Translations under genes and position numbers: made by a program
Notes under the pieces: model-generated
Told to the model about the DNA's origin: nothing
The model's input: the letters and a program-made list of their open reading frames with translations, nothing else
Database searches by the model: none
Part shown: piece by piece, positions 58,221 to 64,000 of the stretch
Position numbering within the stretch: position 1 is the stretch's first letter
How the letters are laid out: every line of letters starts with the position of its first letter
Assembly (NCBI RefSeq): GCF_900104955.1
Contig: NZ_FNSI01000001.1
Span: forward strand, 62,001-126,000
Length of the DNA stretch: 64,000 nucleotides
DNA from: Beijerinckia sp. 28-YEA-48
Lineage (GTDB): Bacteria > Pseudomonadota > Alphaproteobacteria > Rhizobiales > Beijerinckiaceae
Direction of reading: 5' to 3'

Positions 58221-58766
58221 ATGATGGATATGCAGCCGGCGGAGATCATACGGTTTTGGGAAAATGCCGGCCCGGAGAAATGGTTCGCCAAGGACGAGGC
58301 TTTCGATGCCGCGATCCGCGCCCGTTTTCTTGGCGCGCATGAAGCGGCTGCCCGGTGCGAATTTGCCGATTGGGCCTCGGATGCGCAGGGCGCGTTGGCG
58401 CTGCTGCTGTTGCTCGATCAGTTTCCGCGCAATCTGTTCCGCAATTCCGCCCATGCTTTCGCCACCGATGGTCTGGCTCGTCAGATCGCCCGCGCGGCGG
58501 TGGCGCAGGGATTTGACCGGCAGGTGGCGGAGCCGTTGCAGGCGTTTTTCTACCTGCCGTTCATGCATTCCGAATTGGCTGAGGATCAGGTGTTGTGTGC
58601 GAAGCTGTGCGACCGGCCGGGCCTCGAGGACAATCACAAGTTCGCCCTCGTGCATCTGGAGATCATCGAGCGCTTCGGTCACTTTCCCCATCGCAACGCG
58701 ATCATGGGCCGCGTAACGACAGCGGAAGAACAGGCCTTTCTCGATTCAGGCGGCTTTGCCGGATGA
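58221..58766 (+). CDS. DUF924 family protein
   Basis: Cytosolic helical protein of 181 residues. EIIRFWENAGPEKWFAKDEAFD at the start, LLLLLDQFPRNLFR, and FYLPFMHSE followed by NHKFALVHLEIIERFGHFPHRN are the signatures of DUF924, a TPR-like fold of unknown role. The first of three close ATGs has GGAG upstream. Its last 21 bases overlap the end of the convergent iclR gene. Confidence 0.9.
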   Translation: MMDMQPAEIIRFWENAGPEKWFAKDEAFDAAIRARFLGAHEAAARCEFADWASDAQGALALLLLLDQFPRNLFRNSAHAFATDGLARQIARAAVAQGFDRQVAEPLQAFFYLPFMHSELAEDQVLCAKLCDRPGLEDNHKFALVHLEIIERFGHFPHRNAIMGRVTTAEEQAFLDSGGFAG

Positions 58767-59513
58767 GGGTTCCGGCGTCAGGCCATAGGGATTCCGCTCT
58801 GAGCGCGAATAGGAGGCGAATTCGCGGTTGACCGCGTCGGCGGCGGCCAAGACAGCTTTTTTCATCTCCTCGATATCGGCGCCATCGCTCACGGTGGCGA
58901 TGCCGATGCTGGATTCCAGGCGCATCCACGGTTGCGCATGCAGGGAGGCCGCCACGCCGACAGCGCCACGATGCAGTTGGCCGGCGGTGACGGCCACGCC
59001 CGTGCGCCGCGCGTCCCGCACATCGTCGGTTTCCAACGGGCCTGGCTCGCGTGTCGCGAGAATGGCCACGCCGCCGGCGCCGCGATTCAACGGATAGCGG
59101 GCGCCTTGGCTGAAGGTGAGATGGACATCGGTCGTCTGCGGCGGCGTTAATAGGACCACCACCGCTTCATCGCCCTCGCGCACGAAGAAAAAAGCCGTTG
59201 CGCGGCAGGCTTCGGCCAGCGCGCGCATGTGTGGACGGATGACGTCCTGCAGACGCGGGACGAGGGAGCCGGTGAGATTGAGCGTGCCGAAGCCGAGCCG
59301 ATAGCGCCCCGGGTTCGATTGCACCGCCAAAGCGTGATCCACCAACGTGCCGAGCAGCCGATAGACGGCCTGTCGGTGCAGGCCCGCGGCGCGCGCGATT
59401 TCCGCCACCGACAGGTCCTGCTCGCTCGCGGCCAGCAGTTTCAGCACCTGCAAACCGCGATCCAGGGTCATCGCCCGATCATTGGCCGTCGGCGCTGTGT
59501 CCAGCTTCGCCAT
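58746..59513 (-). CDS. IclR family transcriptional regulator
   Basis: Regulator of 255 residues. An N-terminal winged helix (residues about 15-70, LSVAEIARAAGLHRQAVYRLL) is followed by an IclR effector domain with GAGGVAILA and ASLHAQP. Family members sense aromatic or short-chain acids and control adjacent catabolic genes. It is divergent from the MFS symporter, with an inverted repeat between them. The ATG with GGAAA was preferred; a GTG four codons earlier is possible. Confidence 0.9.
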   Translation of the reverse strand: MAKLDTAPTANDRAMTLDRGLQVLKLLAASEQDLSVAEIARAAGLHRQAVYRLLGTLVDHALAVQSNPGRYRLGFGTLNLTGSLVPRLQDVIRPHMRALAEACRATAFFFVREGDEAVVVLLTPPQTTDVHLTFSQGARYPLNRGAGGVAILATREPGPLETDDVRDARRTGVAVTAGQLHRGAVGVAASLHAQPWMRLESSIGIATVSDGADIEEMKKAVLAAADAVNREFASYSRSERNPYGLTPEPSSGKAA

Positions 59514-59596
59514 CTGCTTTTCCACGCCTTAGCTTCTTGTTTTGACGCATTTTCTTCACGCGAACACGCATTCGCTTCGCTTGAAAATGCTTCCTG

Positions 59597-59654
59597 TTGA
59601 CATTTAGAACGAGTCGAAGACACAATAACAATACATGACGTCCGATATTGTGTC
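59597..59654. promoter_or_regulatory. divergent promoter with a 9+9 bp inverted repeat, likely IclR-type operator
   Basis: GACACAATA (59619-59627) and TATTGTGTC (59646-59654) are perfect inverted copies 18 bases apart. TTGACA at 59597 with CACAAT 18 bases later (59621) forms a rightward promoter whose -10 lies inside the left arm. A regulator bound here would control the MFS-Rieske genes and perhaps its own gene. Confidence 0.65.
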
Positions 59655-59773
59655 AATCTTCGTTGGGAGACGGGTTGGCGGGCGGCCCTTGGAGGGGGCG
59701 CCAGGATCAGAGGTTGTGAGGGAGATGAGGGCCAAGCGCCCGTTGGGCTGGTTGGCCAACAGGGGAGGGAACC

Positions 59774-61117
59774 TTGAGCAGTTCAGCCACCGTTTTATCC
59801 ATGGATGCGGATAAGCCGCAGACCGTTTCGGCGTCCGAGCGTCGCCGCATCCTGGCCGCCTGTTTCGTCGGCGCCACCATCGAATGGTACGACTTCTTCA
59901 TCTACGGGGCGGCGGCCGCCTTGGTTCTCGCGCCGCAGTTTTTTCCGAATGTGTCGCCGCTCGCCGGCACGCTGGCGGCCTTGGCGACGTTCAGCGTCGG
60001 CTTCATCGCCCGTCCGCTCGGTGGCGCTGTCATGGGGCATTTCGGCGATCGCATCGGCCGCAAGCCGATGCTGGTGCTGACGCTCGCCATCATGGGCGTC
60101 TCGACCCTGCTGATTGGCCTTCTGCCCAATTATGAATCGATCGGCATCGCCGCGCCGATCCTGCTCGTCGTCTTGCGGTTGCTGCAGGGCTTTGGTGTCG
60201 GCGGTGAATGGGGCGCGGCCGTGTTGATGGCCGTCGAACATGCGCCACCGCGTCAGCGCGCCGTCTATGGCGCCTTTCCGCAGATGGGTATTCCAGCCGG
60301 CATCATCCTCTCCGTTTTGGCTTTCCTCGCCGTCGGTTCGTGGCTGCCAAGCGAGGCCTTCCAGAGCTGGGGATGGCGCATTCCGTTCCTGCTGTCGGCG
60401 ATCCTCATCGTGGTTGGTTTCGTCGTGCGGATGACGATTTCGGAAAGCCCGGTCTTTCAGAAGCTGGAAAAAAAGCGGGAGATTGCGCGCTCGCCGCTTC
60501 TGGCTGTCATCGCCGAGCATCCGATGGCGCTGATCGCGGGAACAGCCACCATCATCGGTTCGACGACGCTGGGCTATCTCGTCCTCGTTTACATGCCGTC
60601 CTATGGCACGTCGGTGTTGAAGCTGCCGCGCAATCTGATGCTGGACTTCACGCTGCTGGCGGCGACGATCTGGTTTCTCACGACCATTATCTTCGCACGT
60701 TTCTCGGATATTTTTTCCGTGCGGCGTGTCTATCTGACGGCCGCAGCGGTGGGCATTCTCTGGGCCATCCCCTTCTTCATGCTGGTCGATAGCACCAACA
60801 TCACGGCGATGACGGTGGCTTATTCGGTCACGGCGGTGGTGATCGCCGGCATGTTGGGCGCGCAATCCGCCTTGATCGCATCGCTCTTTCCGCCTGCGAT
60901 GCGCTTCAGCGGCATCTCCATTGTCGCCAATGTCGGCGCCATCCTTGGCGGCGGCATCGCACCGCTGATCGCGACATCGCTCTATGCCTATTACAACTCA
61001 TCGATGGCGATCGCGGTCTATGTCGGCGCCATGGTGGTCATCAGTTTTCTGGGCACGCTTTATCGCAACAAGCATCAGGATGAGTTCTTCTCATCGTCTG
61101 CTTCAGGTCGTCAGTAA
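59774..61117 (+). CDS. MFS transporter, metabolite:H+ symporter family
   Basis: Twelve-span symporter of 447 residues. IEWYDFFIYG in the first span and GHFGDRIGRKPMLVLTL in the first loop are typical of the MHS family (ShiA, ProP, KgtP and aromatic acid carriers). It starts at TTG with a strong GGGAGGG site; the first ATG nine codons later has none. Together with the Rieske genes 25 bases downstream it forms an operon, so it probably imports the oxygenase substrate. Confidence 0.9.
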   Translation: MSSSATVLSMDADKPQTVSASERRRILAACFVGATIEWYDFFIYGAAAALVLAPQFFPNVSPLAGTLAALATFSVGFIARPLGGAVMGHFGDRIGRKPMLVLTLAIMGVSTLLIGLLPNYESIGIAAPILLVVLRLLQGFGVGGEWGAAVLMAVEHAPPRQRAVYGAFPQMGIPAGIILSVLAFLAVGSWLPSEAFQSWGWRIPFLLSAILIVVGFVVRMTISESPVFQKLEKKREIARSPLLAVIAEHPMALIAGTATIIGSTTLGYLVLVYMPSYGTSVLKLPRNLMLDFTLLAATIWFLTTIIFARFSDIFSVRRVYLTAAAVGILWAIPFFMLVDSTNITAMTVAYSVTAVVIAGMLGAQSALIASLFPPAMRFSGISIVANVGAILGGGIAPLIATSLYAYYNSSMAIAVYVGAMVVISFLGTLYRNKHQDEFFSSSASGRQ

Positions 61118-61142
61118 AACAGCGCCTTTGAAAGGGCATCCG

Positions 61143-62198
61143 ATGAATGTCGCTACACCTCATGCCACCAAGCCGGGCTATCCGTTGGAGTTTCCGAAAA
61201 ACCAATGGTACGTCGCGGGCCATGCGCAGGATTTCGGCCGCGAGCTGATCTCGCGCTGGATCATCGGCGAGCCTGTTTGCTTTTATCGCACGCAGGACAA
61301 TACGGCCGTGGCCTTGGTGGACCGTTGCATTCATCGGCAAATGCCGCTCAGCAAAGGCATTCTGCAGGGCGATAACGTGCGCTGCTCTTATCACGGCATT
61401 CTGTATGGCGATGATGGGCGGGCGCTTGAAATTCCCTCGCAGAACAGCATTCCGGACAAATGCCGTGTCCACCGCTATCCCCTGGTGGAGAGCGGTGGAC
61501 TGCTCTGGATCTGGATGGGTGACGCGGAAGCGGCGGATCGCAGCCTGATCCCAGGGCATCCCTGGCTCGATGACCCGCAATGGGTTGTCGTGCGCGGCAC
61601 TCTGCATATGAAGGCGCGGGCGCAATTGCTGAACGAGAATCTTCTCGATCTGTCGCACCTTTCCTATTTGCATCCAGGATCCATCGGCTCCGACGATGTG
61701 GTGAGCGCGCCGACGACGATGGAGTTCGACGATCGTTCGGTCCGTGTCACCCGCGATATGAACAACGCCATATCGCCACCGATGTTCATCCGCGCCATGG
61801 GGCTCGATGGACGGATCGATCGGCATCAGGTGGCTGAGTTTATCGCGCCCGGCTTTCACATCACCCATCTCGACGCCAAGGCGAGCGGCGTGCCGGAGAC
61901 CCAGGTGTTCAGCCACAAGGCCATTCATTGCATTACGCCGGAGCGTCGCCATAGCGCCCATTATTTCTGGGCGATCACGCGCAATTATCGCATCGACAAT
62001 GAGGAGGTCAGCCGGATGTGGCAGGACGGCGCTCCTAAAGTCTTCACGGAAGACATCGATGCGAGCGAGGCGATCGAAGAGATGATCGTGGCCTATGAGC
62101 CCGGCTATCCGCCGGAGCTCGATCTCAAGGTCGATGGCGGCCCGCTGCGCGCGCGCCGCATTATCGAGCGTCTGATCGCACGGGAACGCCCGGCTTAG
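61143..62198 (+). CDS. Rieske 2Fe-2S oxygenase, VanA-like (first copy)
   Basis: Aromatic ring-hydroxylating or O-demethylating oxygenase subunit of 351 residues. The Rieske cluster ligands are Cys62, His64, Cys81 and His84 (CIHR...CSYHG). The mononuclear iron site is D169-x2-H172-x4-H177 (DLSHLSYLH). The length and layout fit vanillate O-demethylase oxygenase and phthalate 4,5-dioxygenase relatives. No reductase subunit lies nearby. It is followed by a second oxygenase after 50 bases. Confidence 0.9.
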   Translation: MNVATPHATKPGYPLEFPKNQWYVAGHAQDFGRELISRWIIGEPVCFYRTQDNTAVALVDRCIHRQMPLSKGILQGDNVRCSYHGILYGDDGRALEIPSQNSIPDKCRVHRYPLVESGGLLWIWMGDAEAADRSLIPGHPWLDDPQWVVVRGTLHMKARAQLLNENLLDLSHLSYLHPGSIGSDDVVSAPTTMEFDDRSVRVTRDMNNAISPPMFIRAMGLDGRIDRHQVAEFIAPGFHITHLDAKASGVPETQVFSHKAIHCITPERRHSAHYFWAITRNYRIDNEEVSRMWQDGAPKVFTEDIDASEAIEEMIVAYEPGYPPELDLKVDGGPLRARRIIERLIARERPA

Positions 62199-62248
62199 CG
62201 CGGGTGCTCTGATCGTGGGGTTTTTTCATCGCTTCTGGGAGGAAGCAC

Positions 62249-63298
62249 ATGTATCCGTTCAATTCAGATCGAGCCTATATCCGCAATGCCTGGTATGTGG
62301 CGGCCTGGGGGAGTGAGATCACTCGCAAGCCCTTTCAGCGCACCATCATGGAAGAGCCGATCGTCTTCTACCGCACGGAGAGCGGTGAGCCAGTTGCCAT
62401 GTTTGGATTGTGCCCGCACCGGACCCATCCGCTGGTCGATGGGCGGCTGATCGGCGACGATATCATGTGCCCCTATCATGGCTTTACCTATAGTCCGCAA
62501 GGCGCGTGTGTGCGCATTCCGGCTCAGGACAAAGTTCCCCAGCAGTTTCGGCAGCGGATTTATCCGCTGGTGGAACGCGGCGGCGCTGTTTGGATCTGGA
62601 TGGGCGATGCTTCGGCTGTCGACATGACCAAGATGCCGCAAATTTCCGAAATCGGCATGGATGTGCCGGGCTGGAAGACCGTCGAAAACGGCATGACCAG
62701 CATCAAGGCGAGATGGTCGCTTGTCATCGATAATGTGATGGACCTGAGCCATGTCGGCTTCATCCATTTAAAGACGATTGAAGCGCCGGCGGCTGGAGAA
62801 GTGGCGCCGCAAGACGATGCGGATCAGCGTATTCAGTGCGCGCGTTGGTTGATCAATCAAAGCCCGGATATGAGCTACGCGCGGAACGCTATTCCCGACA
62901 ACAGCGAGCCGCTGGACCTGGAATTGGGTTCGGTCTTTTACGGCCCCGGCCTCGTTGCTGCCTATCTGCGTTTCTACACGGCGGCCAGCAAGGGCGAGCG
63001 CAAACTGCTGAGTACAACCTATCATCTGCAATGCGTGACGCCGGAAACGCCGCATATGAGCTATAACTTCAGCGGCGTCGTTCGCAATGTTCGGCTGGAC
63101 GCACCGGACTTCGACCAATGGCTCAAGACCGCCGTGAATAAAACGCGCGAAGAGGATGTCGAAGCGCTGGAAAAAATCGAACCGATGGTCGACCGCTTTG
63201 CCAATGCGCGCAGCGAATTGTCTGGCGTCGGTGATGTCAGCGCCATTCGCGTCAGGCGGCAGCTCGCAGCGCTTCTGGCGCTGGAAGAAGCCGCCTAG
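62249..63298 (+). CDS. Rieske 2Fe-2S oxygenase, VanA-like (second copy)
   Basis: Oxygenase subunit of 349 residues, paralogous to the preceding one. Cluster ligands are Cys55, His57, Cys74 and His77 (CPHR...CPYHG). The iron site is D165-x2-H168-x4-H173 (DLSHVGFIH). The start has a strong GGGAGGA site. Both copies keep every metal ligand, so both are probably active, perhaps on successive substrates or as a mixed oligomer. Its TAG stop is supplied by the bipartite repeat. Confidence 0.9.
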   Translation: MYPFNSDRAYIRNAWYVAAWGSEITRKPFQRTIMEEPIVFYRTESGEPVAMFGLCPHRTHPLVDGRLIGDDIMCPYHGFTYSPQGACVRIPAQDKVPQQFRQRIYPLVERGGAVWIWMGDASAVDMTKMPQISEIGMDVPGWKTVENGMTSIKARWSLVIDNVMDLSHVGFIHLKTIEAPAAGEVAPQDDADQRIQCARWLINQSPDMSYARNAIPDNSEPLDLELGSVFYGPGLVAAYLRFYTAASKGERKLLSTTYHLQCVTPETPHMSYNFSGVVRNVRLDAPDFDQWLKTAVNKTREEDVEALEKIEPMVDRFANARSELSGVGDVSAIRVRRQLAALLALEEAA

Positions 63299-63396
63299 AG
63301 CAAATCACGTTTCGGTAGAAACGTGATTTTGCTTAGGTCCTCTTATTTGGACACGTCTTCACAGCTCGACGATTCCGTCGAGCTGCGAAACGCTAT
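63296..63396 (+). repeat. bipartite hairpin repeat, full copy, supplies the Rieske gene stop codon
   Basis: TAGAGCAAATCACGTTTC/GAAACGTGATTTTGC forms hairpin 1. The linker has GGACACGTCTTC. CAGCTCGACG/CGTCGAGCTG forms hairpin 2, then CGAAACGCT. The first TAG is the stop of the second Rieske gene. It separates this gene from the convergent amidohydrolase. Confidence 0.9.
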
Positions 63397-63401
63397 AGCG
63401 C

Positions 63402-64000
63402 TTAGATGCCCGTGCGGTGAACGACCTTGCCGCCCAGCATGGTCATCAGCGCCTTGGTGTCGCGGATTTCCGCCGGCGGGATCGTCAGAATATCCTTCGA
63501 CAGCACGACGAGATCGGCAAGCTTGCCGGTCTCGATGGAGCCGCGTTCCTTTTCGACGCCCATCAGGATGGCATTGTTGATGGTGTAGAGCGTCAGCGCC
63601 TCGCGCGGCGTGATCGCCTGTTCGGGGCCAAGCGCATAGCCGTTCAGGGTCTGGCGCGTCGTCATCCACCACATGGATTGGAAGGGATCGAAGGGCACTA
63701 CAGGGCCATCCGAACCGCCGCCGGTCATGATCTTGGCATCGAGGATCTTGCGGATCGGGATCGCATAGGCAGCGCGCTCGTCGCCCCACCAGCGGCGCTG
63801 ATTGTGGCCGAGCAGCACCGCATGATCTTGCACGGTCGCCATGATGCCGATGTCGCTCATCGTCTTGAGCGCCGCGTCACTCGGCAGGAAGATATGCATG
63901 ATGGCCCAGCGCAGGTCGCGGATCGGTCGCGTGGCATTGACCTTTTCATAGCCGCGCACGACGACATCGATGGTTTCATCGCCGACCGCATGGGTCTGCG
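63402..64000 (-). CDS. amidohydrolase family 3 protein (YtcJ-like), N-terminus outside window
   Basis: C-terminal 198 residues of a metal-dependent hydrolase. The visible part starts with THAVGDETIDV, the HAxGDxAxD motif of the YtcJ-like amidohydrolase 3 group. GGGSDGPVVPFDPF supplies the late metal-binding Asp. The closing ITPREALTLYTINNAILMG and IETGKLADLVVLSKD are the usual C-terminal signatures. It is convergent with the Rieske operon. It may cleave an amide or cyclic imide of the same pathway, but this is inference. Confidence 0.9.
   Translation of the reverse strand, partial: QTHAVGDETIDVVVRGYEKVNATRPIRDLRWAIMHIFLPSDAALKTMSDIGIMATVQDHAVLLGHNQRRWWGDERAAYAIPIRKILDAKIMTGGGSDGPVVPFDPFQSMWWMTTRQTLNGYALGPEQAITPREALTLYTINNAILMGVEKERGSIETGKLADLVVLSKDILTIPPAEIRDTKALMTMLGGKVVHRTGI

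Overview
The window is chromosomal DNA from a GC-rich alphaproteobacterium, most likely of the order Hyphomicrobiales (Rhizobiales). The evidence is the type A RNase P RNA, an FtsZ with a long Pro/Gln-rich linker ending in an [12 protein letters not shown] peptide, an ArsR-methyltransferase/metF/metH operon, an OpgC protein, the order lpxC-bamD-recN-ligA after ftsZ, and dispersed palindromic repeats typical of this order. I cannot name the genus.

Layout. (1) 1-13.96 kb is an accessory metabolic region: a PQQ-type sugar dehydrogenase cut by the window edge, two coupled cupins, an FAD oxidoreductase with an orphan ABC-type binding protein, two TctC-like binding proteins, a fused TctA-TctB permease followed by a 54-residue membrane peptide, a class II aldolase, and an SDR with degenerate motifs. 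Two housekeeping genes (an RluD-like pseudouridine synthase and a flavoprotein) sit inside it. (2) 14-25.3 kb holds rnpB, a glycine-zipper lipoprotein, an amidase, a second SDR, the methionine-synthesis operon with a perfect 16-bp palindrome at its promoter, and an opgC-SGNH hydrolase pair. (3) 25.6-50.3 kb is the division and cell-wall (dcw) cluster from mraZ to ftsZ and then lpxC, bamD, recN and ligA. Three MraZ-type boxes overlie the promoter. murD is missing from its usual place between mraY and ftsW, and a cupin gene is translationally coupled between murB and ddlB. (4) 50.3-58.8 kb is a mixed housekeeping block (Xaa-Pro aminopeptidase, prmA, dienelactone hydrolase, uvrD/pcrA, small proteins). 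(5) 58.7-64 kb is a catabolic locus: an IclR regulator divergent from an MFS symporter, two Rieske oxygenases, and an amidohydrolase cut by the window edge. A 9+9 bp inverted repeat lies between the divergent genes.

Two dispersed repeat families occur. The first is a bipartite hairpin element with six copies. In four of them the first TAG of the element is the stop codon of the preceding gene (murG, bamD, the second Rieske gene, the SGNH hydrolase). The second is a longer palindrome at about 2.7 and 54.8 kb. I see no phage, transposase, CRISPR array, tRNA or recognisable defence system. No single locus is clearly a new system. The best leads are the repeat element that supplies stop codons, the displaced murD, and the uncharacterised transport and oxygenase loci.
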